DNA of 51,205 nt, taken from an uncultured Phocaeicola sp. (GTDB taxonomy: Bacteria; Bacteroidota; Bacteroidia; Bacteroidales; Bacteroidaceae). Shown in pieces: positions 15,978-25,277 of the stretch. The position numbers and the translations under genes are program-made. The DNA is taken from positions 1 through 51,205 of the forward strand of contig CALUPA010000009.1 in NCBI GenBank assembly GCA_944322395.1, written 5' to 3'. The notes below the pieces were generated by a model. That model made no database searches. It was given only the letters and a program-made list of their open reading frames with translations, and was not told the DNA's origin. Each line of letters begins with the position of its first letter. Position 1 is the first letter of the stretch.

Positions 15978-17108
15978 TTATTTGTTGTTTTTAAATTCTT
16001 TTATAGCCTGATTAATATTAACTTTCTTTCCGTCTTTAAATGCTATGATAAATGCGTCTTTAAATTTAGAATCAACATTTTTTCTCTTTATTTGTAATAT
16101 TTTATTGTAGTCTTCATCTTCAGCATATGTGTATTTTATCATCCCATTTTCTTTATAGTAACTTACAGGTTTAAGTCCTTTGAATTGTGAACTGTTTTTG
16201 GGTAATACTTTATCTGAAACTAAAATTTGTATTTTAAATATAGGTTTTGAAACTATGTCGTTTTTGTAGTTTGTAATCTTTTTGATATTTGTAGGCTTCT
16301 CTTTCTGCACTACATGGTTCTTCACTTGTGATATATCACCTTTGTAGTTTAGGAAAGCCTTAAATATAGAATTGGCCAGCTCTGACGTTCCATTTTCAGA
16401 TAATAAATAAGTTTCTTCTGACGGATTAGAAATATATCCAAGTTCTACAAGTACGCTTGGCATGGATGTTTCTCTGAGTACAAGAAAACCGGCTTGATGT
16501 ACACCTTTGTCCACTCTGTTGCAATTCTTGAATTGCTTTTGGATAAGAGTTGCAAAATTTACACTTTGTACCATGTTCTTATCTTGAATAAACTCAAAAA
16601 TTATATAGCTTTCAGAAGAGTTTGGATTAAATCCGGCATATTTCTGCTTATAGTCATCTTCTATTAATATGACAGAGTTTTCTTTCTTGGCAACTTCCAG
16701 ATTTTCTTCAGTTCGGTGTAACCCCAGGGTGTAAGTTTCTGTACCTCTAACATGTGAGTTTTTTCTTGCTACTGCATTTGTATGGATAGAAATGAAAAGA
16801 TTTGCTTTTGCACTGTTGGCAATGTCAGCTCTTTTATGTAATGGTACGAATATGTCTGATTTTCTAGTGTACACAACCTTTGTATCATTGCAATTCCTCT
16901 CAATGAGTTTCCCTAATTTAGTTGCTACATTTAAATTTATATTCTTTTCTTTACCCTTCCTGCCTACTGCTCCAGGGTCATTCCCTCCATGTCCAGGGTC
17001 TATAACAACAATAAACTTATCGTTGTTTATCTCTGCATTAACATTAATACAAAGAAGTGATATAGACAAAAATAAAATCAGTTTGTGAAAAATATTCATT
17101 CTATCCAT
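15978..17108 (-). CDS. N-acetylmuramoyl-L-alanine amidase (Amidase_3) with SPOR-like tail
   Basis: Periplasmic zinc amidase that cuts the stem peptide from peptidoglycan during cell separation. 376 residues; the ATG at 17099 (MNIFHKL) is an equally good start. A signal peptide (LILFLSISLLCINVNA) leads into the catalytic domain: VIDPGHGGNDPGAVG (zinc His), FISIHTNA (zinc His) and LVELGYISNPSEE (catalytic Glu). The last hundred residues (FKIQILVSD to DAFIIAFKDGKKV) look like a SPOR-type domain, which would target septal glycan. It is the first gene of an operon with the MCE protein. Confidence 0.92.
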   Translation of the reverse strand: MDRMNIFHKLILFLSISLLCINVNAEINNDKFIVVIDPGHGGNDPGAVGRKGKEKNINLNVATKLGKLIERNCNDTKVVYTRKSDIFVPLHKRADIANSAKANLFISIHTNAVARKNSHVRGTETYTLGLHRTEENLEVAKKENSVILIEDDYKQKYAGFNPNSSESYIIFEFIQDKNMVQSVNFATLIQKQFKNCNRVDKGVHQAGFLVLRETSMPSVLVELGYISNPSEETYLLSENGTSELANSIFKAFLNYKGDISQVKNHVVQKEKPTNIKKITNYKNDIVSKPIFKIQILVSDKVLPKNSSQFKGLKPVSYYKENGMIKYTYAEDEDYNKILQIKRKNVDSKFKDAFIIAFKDGKKVNINQAIKEFKNNK

Positions 17109-17126
17109 AATGTATACAAATCAGTG

Positions 17127-17134
17127 CAAAGTTA
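17127..17134 (-). promoter_or_regulatory. Probable -7 box of the amidase-MCE operon
   Basis: Minus strand TAACTTTG, a match to TAnnTTTG, about 20 bases before the start codon. No TTTG is seen at the expected -33 distance. Confidence 0.4.
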
Positions 17135-17238
17135 GTATTTTTTGCCCATTAATATTGCTGTATGTTTAAGATTTTAAATTTTTAATAGGTAAAAACAGTA
17201 AAATATACTATTTCATCTGATATAATGACTTTTTTTTA

Positions 17239-17246
17239 TATCTTTG
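17239..17246 (+). promoter_or_regulatory. Probable promoter of folD
   Basis: TATCTTTG fits the -7 consensus. TCTG at 17216-17219, 19 bases upstream, is a three-of-four match to TTTG. The leader would be about 55 bases. Confidence 0.55.
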
Positions 17247-17308
17247 TAATACTACTCTGAATAGGTTATATTAAAATTTAATCATTGTAATTTTTAAATT
17301 CAAAGCTT

Positions 17309-18190
17309 ATGATATTGATAGATGGTAAGGCTATATCTGAACAGGTAAAGCAGGAAATAGCTCAAGAAGTGGCACAAATTGTTGCTTCTGGCGGTAAACG
17401 TCCACATTTGGCGGCAATTCTTGTGGGTCATGATGGTGGAAGTGAAACTTATGTGGCAAATAAAGTAAAGGCTTGTGAGGTTTGTGGGTTTAAGTCAACA
17501 TTGATTAGATTCGAATCGGATGTTACTGAAGAGGAGCTCCTTGCAAAAGTTCGCGAGTTGAATGCCGATGATGATGTAGACGGATTTATTGTACAATTGC
17601 CTTTACCTAAGCACATATCAGAACAAAAGGTCATAGAAACGATTGATTACAGAAAAGATGTAGATGGTTTCCATCCGATAAATGTTGGTCGTATGTCTAT
17701 AGGATTGCCTTGCTATGTCTCTGCTACTCCTAATGGAATTCTGGAATTGCTGAAAAGGTATAACATTGAGACCAAAGGTAAAAAATGTGTTGTCTTAGGA
17801 AGAAGTAATATTGTTGGAAAACCAATGGCTTCGTTGATGATGCAGAAAGCATATCCGGGTGATGCTACTGTTACTGTTTGTCATAGTAGAAGTACTAACC
17901 TTGTTGAAGAGTGTCGCGAGGCCGATATTATAATAGCTGCATTAGGACAGCCTGAGTTTGTAACTGCAGGAATGGTTAAGGAAGGTGCAGTTGTTATCGA
18001 TGTAGGTACAACAAGAGTTCCCGATGCCACAAGAAAATCCGGTTTTAGGCTTACAGGTGACGTGAAATTTGATGAGGTTTCACCTAAATGTTCTTATATA
18101 ACTCCTGTACCTGGTGGAGTTGGCCCTATGACGATAGTATCTCTTATGAAGAACACTCTTCTTGCTGGAAAGAAGGCTATATATAAATAA
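17309..18190 (+). CDS. folD: Bifunctional methylenetetrahydrofolate dehydrogenase / methenyltetrahydrofolate cyclohydrolase
   Basis: Interconverts 5,10-methylene-, methenyl- and 10-formyl-tetrahydrofolate in the cytoplasm. 293 residues, the standard length. The catalytic region [17 protein letters not shown] holds the Tyr and Lys. [14 protein letters not shown] and [13 protein letters not shown] are the substrate-binding motifs. [14 protein letters not shown] is the NADP-binding loop, and [12 protein letters not shown] is the conserved C-terminal motif. The gene is monocistronic, followed by an AT-rich hairpin. Confidence 0.97.
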   Translation: MILIDGKAISEQVKQEIAQEVAQIVASGGKRPHLAAILVGHDGGSETYVANKVKACEVCGFKSTLIRFESDVTEEELLAKVRELNADDDVDGFIVQLPLPKHISEQKVIETIDYRKDVDGFHPINVGRMSIGLPCYVSATPNGILELLKRYNIETKGKKCVVLGRSNIVGKPMASLMMQKAYPGDATVTVCHSRSTNLVEECREADIIIAALGQPEFVTAGMVKEGAVVIDVGTTRVPDATRKSGFRLTGDVKFDEVSPKCSYITPVPGGVGPMTIVSLMKNTLLAGKKAIYK

Positions 18191-18212
18191 TAGGGATTGA
18201 CAATATCTCTGT

Positions 18213-18245
18213 GTATATTATGTAAACATCGTTTGAATAATATAC
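18213..18245 (+). terminator. AT-rich hairpin after folD, weak terminator candidate
   Basis: GTATATTAT (18213-18221) and ATAATATAC (18237-18245) pair, with an inner AAAC/GTTT pair. The nearest T-run begins about 20 bases later, so termination here is uncertain. Confidence 0.35.
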
Positions 18246-18275
18246 AGTCCGACTGTTTACTTTAATTTTTTTTAT

Positions 18276-19412
18276 ATGCATATAATACATAAGTATATAT
18301 TGCGATTGTTGCCGGCAGTATTTTTACTGTCGGCAACATCTGTTTTTGCTGTATCCTCAGATTCACTCTCCATTTTCTTCGCCGGCGATTTGATGCAGCA
18401 TGATGCTCAGATTAAAGCTGCAAAACGCAAAGACGGTAATTATGATTACGGTAACAGCTTTGCTTATGTCAAGCCGTATATACGTTCAGCTGATATTGCA
18501 GTTGGGAATTTAGAAGTAACATTAGGAGGTGCCCCATATAGGGGGTATCCGGCTTTTAGTGCTCCAGATGAATTCCTTTTTGCTATTCGTGATGCAGGCT
18601 TTGATGTTCTCATGACCGCAAATAATCATTGTATGGATAGGGGAGTTGCGGGATTGAGAAGAACGATACGTATGATTGATTCACTCAAGATAAAACGGGC
18701 CGGTACATATATTAATAAAGAAGACAGAATTCACAATTACCCTTTATTGATAGAGAAAAAAGGTTTCAGAATCGCTTTTCTTAATGCTACATATGGAACA
18801 AATGGAATACCTGTAAAAGAACCATGGTCAGTTAATTTTATTGATAGGGAACAATTACGAGCCGATATTATGAAAGCTCGTTTAATGAAACCGGATATTA
18901 TAATAGCTTTTATGCATTGGGGGCAAGAATACAAAACAATGCCTTCTCCTGATGAAATAGAGTTGTCTAAATGGTTGATAAGTCTTGGGGTCAATCATGT
19001 TATTGGATCACATCCACATGTTATCCAGCCTATGGTTTTGTTGGGTGACAGTGTTTCTCCACAAAAGAATTTTGTAGCTTTTTCGTTGGGTAATTATATA
19101 TCTAATATGAGTGCCCATAATACAGACGGAGGTTTGTCAGTGAAATTATTATTCAAGAAAGTGAATGGAATTACACGTCTCGTTTCCTATGAAAAATCGT
19201 TGGTGTGGACATCAAGGCCTATATTGAATGAAAAATCAGATTTTATATTATATCCTTCTTTTGTGGATGAGAAGTGTTTGAATATCAGAGAGAAACAGAA
19301 AATGGATAGCTTTATTGAGGATGCATTACAAATACTGGATAGAGGAAAAAATATAATGAAACAGGATAAAAATGAAAAAAAATGGTCGAAAAGTTTGCAA
19401 AATCGGAAATAA
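18276..19412 (+). CDS. CapA-family metallophosphoesterase-like exported protein
   Basis: 378 residues with a signal peptide (LLPAVFLLSATSVFA). The CapA/PgsA calcineurin-like fold is complete: IFFAGDLMQH (D38), VGNLEVTLGG, MTANNHCMDRG, IIAFMHWGQEY and GSHPHVIQPM. These supply the metal ligands of the family. Named for poly-gamma-glutamate capsule synthesis, members also occur widely in Bacteroidota without capsule genes. No PgsB/C genes are nearby, so the substrate is unknown. Its last codons overlap the promoter of the tRNA-His pair. Confidence 0.9.
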   Translation: MHIIHKYILRLLPAVFLLSATSVFAVSSDSLSIFFAGDLMQHDAQIKAAKRKDGNYDYGNSFAYVKPYIRSADIAVGNLEVTLGGAPYRGYPAFSAPDEFLFAIRDAGFDVLMTANNHCMDRGVAGLRRTIRMIDSLKIKRAGTYINKEDRIHNYPLLIEKKGFRIAFLNATYGTNGIPVKEPWSVNFIDREQLRADIMKARLMKPDIIIAFMHWGQEYKTMPSPDEIELSKWLISLGVNHVIGSHPHVIQPMVLLGDSVSPQKNFVAFSLGNYISNMSAHNTDGGLSVKLLFKKVNGITRLVSYEKSLVWTSRPILNEKSDFILYPSFVDEKCLNIREKQKMDSFIEDALQILDRGKNIMKQDKNEKKWSKSLQNRK

Positions 19413-19424
19413 AGCGTACCTTTG
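19394..19424 (+). promoter_or_regulatory. Promoter of the tRNA-His pair
   Basis: TTTG (19394-19397), 19 bases, TACCTTTG (19417-19424), a full consensus match. The -33 box lies within the last codons of the CapA-like gene. The start is expected near 19431, about 23 bases before the first tRNA. Confidence 0.8.
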
Positions 19425-19453
19425 CATCGCTTTTGAAAGGAAAGCCGACAAAT

Positions 19454-19528
19454 GGTGACTATAGTTCAGTCGGTTAGAGCGTCAGATTGTGGTTCTGAAT
19501 GTCGTGGGTTCGAGTCCCACTAGTCACC
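19454..19528 (+). tRNA. tRNA-His (anticodon GTG), copy 1
   Basis: Cloverleaf with acceptor GTGACTA/TAGTCAC, an extra 5' G opposite the discriminator C as required for tRNA-His, and anticodon stem TCAGA/TCTGA. The loop TTGTGGT has the anticodon GTG at 19489-19491. T arm GTGGG TTCGAGT CCCAC. CCA is not encoded. Confidence 0.96.
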
Positions 19529-19550
19529 CTTTCCTATTCATAAGTAACAT

Positions 19551-19625
19551 GGTGACTATAGTTCAGTCGGTTAGAGCGTCAGATTGTGGTTCTGAATGTC
19601 GTGGGTTCGAGTCCCACTAGTCACC
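19551..19625 (+). tRNA. tRNA-His (anticodon GTG), copy 2
   Basis: Identical in sequence to copy 1 and 22 bases downstream, anticodon at 19586-19588. The tandem pair would be made as one precursor ending at the hairpin at 19651. Confidence 0.96.
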
Positions 19626-19650
19626 CCCTCATAATCCGATTGATTATTTT

Positions 19651-19679
19651 AAAGTCCTACATTATGTAGGACTTTTTTT
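19651..19679 (+). terminator. Terminator of the tRNA-His transcript
   Basis: AAAGTCCTACAT and ATGTAGGACTTT pair almost without a loop, followed by a run of T residues. Confidence 0.88.
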
Positions 19680-19725
19680 ATGCATAAACTTTTGTATAAT
19701 TTGTACTTTTTTAGAAAGATTTTTC

Positions 19726-19733
19726 TATCTTTG
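19726..19733 (+). promoter_or_regulatory. Promoter of the membrane-anchored unknown
   Basis: TATCTTTG is a good -7 box. TTTG at 19700-19703 lies 22 bases upstream, one base beyond the usual spacing. Only about 14 bases separate it from the ATG. Confidence 0.5.
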
Positions 19734-19747
19734 CCAAAAAGAGTTAT

Positions 19748-20884
19748 ATGAGGTTTCGTAATGTTGTTAAAATAGGTGTTGGATTGTCTGTATTGTTATT
19801 CTGTTTTGGGGTAGCATTTTACAGTTTTGTTAGTCTGACGGATGCGGGAAAAGGTAAGGATGTAAACATGTTTGCCTTGATACCTGACGATTGTAACGGC
19901 GTTCTTGATACAGACAATATAGGATACTATACCAGTGAGTTTCCACGCACTTCATATGCAATTGATTTAGATACATTGCATCATTCTGAGTTAATAAATA
20001 ATATTCTTACAGATATAACCAAATATACATCAGTTAATACGCATGGGCTTTCAAATCAGATAAGCCGTATAATGATAAGTTTTCATAACTCTAGTTCTGC
20101 TAAGGATGTTGTAGCATATTTTAAAGTCCCGAATGGTGGAAACGGCTTTGTTCTTGATATTCTCAGGCTTAAATATGGACCTGATATTTATCCTAAAACA
20201 GAAGACTACAGAGGAAAGAAAATAGAAATTTTCCCGTTGGGAAAAACAGCTAATTTTCTGTCAGTGCTTACAGGTGAAGGGTATATCGTCGTAAGCTATC
20301 ACAAAAAACTGATAGAGCGTGTCATTGATGCAATAAAGGATGGAACATCATTGTCTAATGATGATGTATTTAAAAATCATCAGGAAAAAAAATCTGCAAA
20401 CTATTTGACTTTTTATGGCCGTACAGCTTCGTTGCCGTTATTGTCTGAAAATCATTCGCACATATGGAGTGAGTTTGAACTTCATCTTAACAGCGATGTG
20501 CTTTATCTTAGCGGCTCTATGTATGAACCGGATAGTTGTTTCCAGGATATGAGTTACAGACTCGAAAATATTCCTTCCTTCTCAGAAGATAGCATTTTGG
20601 TCGTTTCAGGTCACGAAAGAGTTGATTCATGTATTTCTAGGATTTTGTCAGAGCCTAGAAGCAGTATTTTTGACCAATGTGTTTCAAATTTGTCAAGAGA
20701 TGCTTCTTATATTATGGTAGCCGATATGGATAAAGTAGCTGAAAATATGCAGCTGTATTCATCTTATTTTCCTGGATTTATTTGTGACAATATCGAACTT
20801 TTCCGTTCTTTTATTATTTCTTCCCAAGTCACTGAAGTAAACGGAAAATTCTCTCATATATATGTTTTTACTTACAAGGAATAA
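19748..20884 (+). CDS. Membrane-anchored periplasmic protein of unknown function
   Basis: 378 residues with one N-terminal membrane segment (about residues 8-29, IGVGLSVLLFCFGVAFYSFVSL). The rest is a large extracytoplasmic domain. It begins MFALIPDDCNGVLDTDNI, in the style of the DUF3352 or similar Bacteroidota periplasmic families in which the start reads as a solute-like fold. The C-terminal half repeats the opening: SFSEDSILVVSGHERVDSC. I cannot name a family with certainty. It follows the tRNA pair with its own promoter and converges on the MFS gene, with only two bases between the stop codons. Confidence 0.7.
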   Translation: MRFRNVVKIGVGLSVLLFCFGVAFYSFVSLTDAGKGKDVNMFALIPDDCNGVLDTDNIGYYTSEFPRTSYAIDLDTLHHSELINNILTDITKYTSVNTHGLSNQISRIMISFHNSSSAKDVVAYFKVPNGGNGFVLDILRLKYGPDIYPKTEDYRGKKIEIFPLGKTANFLSVLTGEGYIVVSYHKKLIERVIDAIKDGTSLSNDDVFKNHQEKKSANYLTFYGRTASLPLLSENHSHIWSEFELHLNSDVLYLSGSMYEPDSCFQDMSYRLENIPSFSEDSILVVSGHERVDSCISRILSEPRSSIFDQCVSNLSRDASYIMVADMDKVAENMQLYSSYFPGFICDNIELFRSFIISSQVTEVNGKFSHIYVFTYKE

Positions 20885-20886
20885 AC

Positions 20887-22086
20887 TTATCTTACCTTGT
20901 TTCTGATGAAGTGTGGGCCAGCTTTGAATTTGAAGTAGAACATTGATACCAGAGTTAATATGGCTCCAAACAGATAAGCATACTTAAATGATGAAATTTC
21001 GGCTATGCTTCCTCCACTCAACATTCCTATCCCTATACCTACATCCCATGATGTGAGGTAAGTACTTGTTGCTGTTCCTCGTTGGCTGTTTGGAGCAAGA
21101 TTTACAAATAGAGTGTTGTAGGCTGGAAACATGGTACCGAATCCTATTCCAAGCAGTAATGATATCAAAAAGAAAAATATTGTGGTAAAAGTATTGTTCC
21201 ATTCTATAATCCATCCACATGCAGTAAGTCCGAAATAACAGAAGGACACAAGATACATTCCTGCTGTTATTACTTCAGTAATTTTCCCTTTATCAACCAG
21301 TCTGCCGCTAAAGAGTCTGCTTATGGCCATTCCTAAAGCCATAAATGTAAAGAATAAACCGGTTTCTGCCGTTATTCCAATTTGTTTTGCATACATTGCC
21401 ACGTAGTTTGTAGTCATTCCGTAAGGAATGGAAAGTAGCAGTAGACTCAGTCCTCCGGGTAATCCTTTTATTAATATAAATCTGTCTAGTGAAATTGGTT
21501 CGCGTTTCACCGGAGGCCGGTATTCGGTTTTTACACACGAAGCCATTATTATCCCCAGTATGCCTGAACATAAAGCATACGTGAAAACAGTGGTATATGT
21601 AGCTCCGGCATTGTGTAGAAAAAGTCCAAACATAGGTCCTACAGACATGGCCAGATTATTTGTCAGCCCGTAATATCCTAATCCTTCACCTCTTCTTGAT
21701 GAAGGCATTATGTCGATTACTAGTGTATTTCCGCCAACAGTTACCATCCCAAATGATAAACCATGAACAACTCTCAGTATTATGAACAGTGTGAGGGTTC
21801 CTGCCAAAATATATCCGGCAAATATAGATGTAAAAATAAAATAAGCTACTAGATATAGAGGCTTTCTGGCAAATGTGTCAAGAAAGTAGCCAGAGAAAGG
21901 TCTTATACACAGTGCTGCAATAGTATAGCATGACAATACAATACCAATTGTAGTGTTCGAAACTCCAAATATTTCCTCCAGATAGAAAGGTAATACAGGG
22001 ATAAGTAGCCAGAAGCCGAAATATAGCAGAAAATTTGCGGCCAATATACAGCAATAACTTGGTGTGATAAGTCTATCTTTACTCAT
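20887..22086 (-). CDS. Major facilitator superfamily transporter
   Basis: 399 residues, about twelve membrane segments. The loop between segments 2 and 3 reads GYFLDTFARKPLYLVAY (the MFS motif A is degenerate: G-x3-D-x3-R-K). The matching loop in the second half reads SGRLVDKGKITEVI. ILRVVHGLSFGMVTVGG and MPSSRRGEGLGYYGLTNNLAMSVGP resemble drug- or sugar-efflux antiporters of Bacteroidota. The substrate is not predictable. It lies 98 bases after pheS on the same strand. Confidence 0.88.
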   Translation of the reverse strand: MSKDRLITPSYCCILAANFLLYFGFWLLIPVLPFYLEEIFGVSNTTIGIVLSCYTIAALCIRPFSGYFLDTFARKPLYLVAYFIFTSIFAGYILAGTLTLFIILRVVHGLSFGMVTVGGNTLVIDIMPSSRRGEGLGYYGLTNNLAMSVGPMFGLFLHNAGATYTTVFTYALCSGILGIIMASCVKTEYRPPVKREPISLDRFILIKGLPGGLSLLLLSIPYGMTTNYVAMYAKQIGITAETGLFFTFMALGMAISRLFSGRLVDKGKITEVITAGMYLVSFCYFGLTACGWIIEWNNTFTTIFFFLISLLLGIGFGTMFPAYNTLFVNLAPNSQRGTATSTYLTSWDVGIGIGMLSGGSIAEISSFKYAYLFGAILTLVSMFYFKFKAGPHFIRNKVR

Positions 22087-22117
22087 GTCTATATGAATTT
22101 GCCGATTTTATAGTCCA

Positions 22118-22154
22118 AAGGCACGGACTCACCATTCGATGATCTCCGTGCCTT
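22118..22154 (-). terminator. Hairpin between pheS and the MFS gene
   Basis: AAGGCACGGA (22118-22127) and TCCGTGCCTT (22145-22154), a 17-base loop. No U-run follows on the minus strand, so it may be a weak terminator or an RNA-stability stem. Confidence 0.5.
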
Positions 22155-22184
22155 GATATAAATTATGTTTTTTTTAGTCAGTTA

Positions 22185-23204
22185 TCAGTTGGCAGCTTCG
22201 AATTCAGTCAGGAATCTTGTATCGTTTTCAGAGAACATACGCAAGTCTTTAACCTTGTATTTAAGGTTTGCAATACGTTCCACACCCATACCGAATGCAT
22301 ATCCTGAATATACCTTGCTTTCTATTCCGTTAGCTTCAAGCACAGCAGGGTCCACCATACCGCATCCAAGTATTTCTACCCAACCGGTGTACTTACAGAA
22401 CGGACATCCTTCGCCACCGCAAATATCGCAACTGATATCCATTTCTGCGCTAGGTTCTGTAAATGGGAAGTATGACGGGCGAAGACGAATCTTAGTACCT
22501 TCTCCAAACATTTCCTGTGCAAACTGAAGTAAAACCTGCTTCAAGTCTGTGAATGATACGTTCTTGTCAATGTACAATCCTTCTACCTGATGGAAGAAAC
22601 AGTGGGCTCTATAGCTGATAGCCTCGTTTCTGTATACACGTCCAGGGCAAATTACTCGTATAGGAGGTTGAGAAACTTCCATTACTCGGCTTTGAACAGA
22701 CGAAGTATGTGTTCTCAGGATAATGTCAGGATGACTTTCTATAAAGAATGTATCCTGCATGTCGCGAGCAGGATGATCTTCTGCAAAGTTCATAGAAGAG
22801 AATACATGCCAGTCGTCTTCTACTTCAGGACCGTCTGCAATAGTGAATCCCATACGGCTGAAAATGTCAATGATTTCATTTTTAACAATGCTCAAAGGAT
22901 GGCGTGTACCCAAGTCGATAGGGTAGGCAGTACGTGTCAGGTCTAACTCTGTTGCACCATTGTCCTGCATTTCGAAAGCTTCTTTAAGAGCTGTTATACG
23001 TTCCTGGGTACGGTTTTTCAGCTCATTCAGTTTCATTCCAACTTCCTTTTTCTGTTCAGCTGCCACATTCCTGAAATCAGCCATCAGTGCATTTATAGCA
23101 CCCTTTTTACTAAGGTATTTTATTCTCAGAGCCTCTAATTCTTCAGCATTCGAAGCCTTTAAATTTTCTATTTCCTTAAGTAACTCTTCTATTTTTGCTA
23201 ACAT
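22185..23204 (-). CDS. pheS: Phenylalanine--tRNA ligase alpha subunit
   Basis: Catalytic subunit of the alpha2-beta2 synthetase. 339 residues. The N-terminal coiled coil binds tRNA (MLAKIEELLKEIENLK). The class II core shows motif 2 (RNEAISYRAHCFFHQVEGLYID) and motif 3 (GYAFGMGVERIANLKY). A Cys-rich insert CDICGGEGCPFCKYTG with a following CGMV is common in PheS. The beta-subunit gene pheT is not adjacent, which is usual in Bacteroidota. Confidence 0.97.
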   Translation of the reverse strand: MLAKIEELLKEIENLKASNAEELEALRIKYLSKKGAINALMADFRNVAAEQKKEVGMKLNELKNRTQERITALKEAFEMQDNGATELDLTRTAYPIDLGTRHPLSIVKNEIIDIFSRMGFTIADGPEVEDDWHVFSSMNFAEDHPARDMQDTFFIESHPDIILRTHTSSVQSRVMEVSQPPIRVICPGRVYRNEAISYRAHCFFHQVEGLYIDKNVSFTDLKQVLLQFAQEMFGEGTKIRLRPSYFPFTEPSAEMDISCDICGGEGCPFCKYTGWVEILGCGMVDPAVLEANGIESKVYSGYAFGMGVERIANLKYKVKDLRMFSENDTRFLTEFEAAN

Positions 23205-23235
23205 ATATTACTGTTTTTAGTTTTTTACATTGGCG

Positions 23236-23243
23236 CAAAGTTA
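23236..23243 (-). promoter_or_regulatory. Probable -7 box of pheS
   Basis: Minus strand TAACTTTG, 32 bases before the start codon. A -33 TTTG is not found at the expected distance. Confidence 0.45.
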
Positions 23244-23326
23244 ATTATTTAAACTGAAATATTTCCTTTTTCGCTGAATAAAAAAGAAAACTTGGCATAT
23301 ATTAGTCTGCAAATGGAAAAAATAGG

Positions 23327-23334
23327 TAATTTTG
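23327..23334 (+). promoter_or_regulatory. Probable promoter of the DUF4348-murB-hydrolase operon
   Basis: TAATTTTG fits TAnnTTTG. TTAG at 23302-23305 lies 21 bases upstream as a weak -33 box. Confidence 0.45.
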
Positions 23335-23361
23335 TCGCGTTTTAAATTTAGGCATGGTTAA

Positions 23362-24231
23362 ATGAAAAATATTCTATTGGGATATGTTTTGCTGTTTATT
23401 GTGATATCATGTACAGGACAGCATAAGAAAACTGATTCCATCTCAGATGTAGATGGACAGGAACTGCTTGATACAGATACTGCTATGATCTTGGACGAAG
23501 TGAATGCAGACACATTGATTGTGGTTGATGAGATTGTACCGGTTACTGCCGATGCCAGTTTTATTGATTTTCTTTATTATTTTACTTCCGACGAGGATTT
23601 TCAGCGTTCAAGGATAATTTTTCCTGTATCGTTTTATAATGATACTACTGTTTCAAGACTTACGGCAGAACAGTGGGAATTTGACCAAATGTTTGATTCA
23701 GATCAGCCTTATACAGTTATATTCGATAAAGAAGAAGAACTTGAATTGGAGAATTCATCCACTTCGCAGAGTGTTCAGATAGACTGGATGTATTTGTCGG
23801 ATTTTCATATTAAGAGATATTATTTTGAGTTGAAAAACGATCAATGGTTCCTTGAGGCTGTGAATAAGGAAAAGATGTCTCGTTCATCATCTTTTGGGGA
23901 AAATTTTTATGATTTTTATATCCGTTTTGCTTCCGATACTGTTTTTCAAACCAAACGTTTGGCGAAACCCCTGTTGTTCTCAACTGTTGATCCTGAAGAT
24001 GAATTTTCTATTCTTGAAACAACACTTGAACCTGGTCAGTGGTTTGCATTCCGTCCTCCAATGCCGTTGGACAGACTGTCCAATATACGTTACGGACAGG
24101 GAGAAACAGAACAGTCCAATACAAAAATAGTAGAATTCAAAGGACTTGGTAACGGCTTTAGCAACACATTGTATTTCCGCCGTATTCACGGAAAATGGAA
24201 ATTGGTAAAATTTGAAGATTTGGGCGATTGA
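23362..24231 (+). CDS. Lipoprotein of the DUF4348 type
   Basis: 289 residues. The lipobox VISC (about residue 17) is followed by TGQHKK, with no acidic cluster, so the inner face of the outer membrane is more likely than surface display. A low-complexity acidic linker (DVDGQELLDTDTAMILDEVNAD) precedes the globular part FIDFLYYFTSDEDFQRSRIIFPVSF, which I recognise as the Bacteroidales family DUF4348. Its closing motif is RRIHGKWKLVKFED. Function is unknown. murB starts 22 bases later, so a link with the cell envelope is possible. Confidence 0.8.
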   Translation: MKNILLGYVLLFIVISCTGQHKKTDSISDVDGQELLDTDTAMILDEVNADTLIVVDEIVPVTADASFIDFLYYFTSDEDFQRSRIIFPVSFYNDTTVSRLTAEQWEFDQMFDSDQPYTVIFDKEEELELENSSTSQSVQIDWMYLSDFHIKRYYFELKNDQWFLEAVNKEKMSRSSSFGENFYDFYIRFASDTVFQTKRLAKPLLFSTVDPEDEFSILETTLEPGQWFAFRPPMPLDRLSNIRYGQGETEQSNTKIVEFKGLGNGFSNTLYFRRIHGKWKLVKFEDLGD

Positions 24232-24253
24232 TTTAATATAATACTGACATATA

Positions 24254-25261
24254 ATGAAGGACTATAAAGATTTCTCTATACTCCGGTATAATACATTTGG
24301 GATGGATGTAAAAGCTTCCCGTTTTATTGAATATGCATCTGTAAGCGAGCTAAAGTCATTGCTGAAATCGGTTGATCAACCTTTTCTGCATATAGGTGGC
24401 GGAAGTAATTTGCTTTTCCTTTCCGATTACAATGGCACAATTCTGCATTCTGCCATAAAAGGATTTGAAGTTGTTTCACAGACTGATGAATATGTCGATA
24501 TCAAGGTTGGTGCTGGCGAAATATGGGATGATTTTGTTGCATATACAGTTTCTTGCGGATGGTATGGGGCGGAGAATCTGTCCATTATCCCCGGTGAGGT
24601 CGGCGCATCTGCTGTTCAGAATATAGGAGCCTATGGTGTCGAAGCAAAAGATATAGTATTAAAAGTACATACTCTTAGTGTATCAGATTCTTCAGAGCGA
24701 ATATTCGCAAATCATGAATGTGGCTATTCCTATCGCTACAGCAAATTCAAAGGTGAGTATAAAGGGAAATATATTGTAACATATGTCACGTACCGTCTGT
24801 CCAGAAAACCGTGTTTTCATCTTTCATATGGTAATATAAGTTCTGAATTGGAAAGCCGTTCTTTACCACTTACATTAGACAATGTTCGTAGTGTTATTAT
24901 AGATGTTCGCCGTTCCAAGTTGCCGGAACCATCCGAACTTGGAAATGCTGGAAGTTTCTTTATGAATCCTGTTGTGCCGATGGAAAAGTTTAACGAATTG
25001 CAGTCATTGTATCCTGATATTCCAAATTATCAGGTAGGTGAGGATGCTGTGAAAATACCGGCAGGATGGATGATTGATCGTTGCGGATGGAAGGGACGTA
25101 GCATCGGACGTGCAGGAGTCTACCATAAGCAGGCATTGGTATTGGTGAATCTTGGAGGAGCCGACGGACGTGAAATAATGAATCTTGCAACTGAGGTAAT
25201 TAACTCTGTAAAAGATAAGTTTGGAGTAGAGATACATCCTGAAGTTAACTACATATACTGA
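24254..25261 (+). CDS. murB: UDP-N-acetylenolpyruvoylglucosamine reductase
   Basis: Reduces UDP-GlcNAc-enolpyruvate to UDP-MurNAc with FAD and NADPH. 335 residues, the E. coli-like type I form. FAD-binding motifs are FLHIGGGSNLLFLSDYNG and LSIIPGEVGASAVQNIGAYG. The type I loop is YSYRYSKFKGEYKGKYIV. The catalytic Ser lies in NAGSFFMNPV and the C-terminal Glu in GVEIHPEVNYI. Second gene of an operon with the DUF4348-type lipoprotein and the metallo-hydrolase. Confidence 0.97.
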   Translation: MKDYKDFSILRYNTFGMDVKASRFIEYASVSELKSLLKSVDQPFLHIGGGSNLLFLSDYNGTILHSAIKGFEVVSQTDEYVDIKVGAGEIWDDFVAYTVSCGWYGAENLSIIPGEVGASAVQNIGAYGVEAKDIVLKVHTLSVSDSSERIFANHECGYSYRYSKFKGEYKGKYIVTYVTYRLSRKPCFHLSYGNISSELESRSLPLTLDNVRSVIIDVRRSKLPEPSELGNAGSFFMNPVVPMEKFNELQSLYPDIPNYQVGEDAVKIPAGWMIDRCGWKGRSIGRAGVYHKQALVLVNLGGADGREIMNLATEVINSVKDKFGVEIHPEVNYIY

Positions 25262-25277
25262 TTATAAATACAATAAT

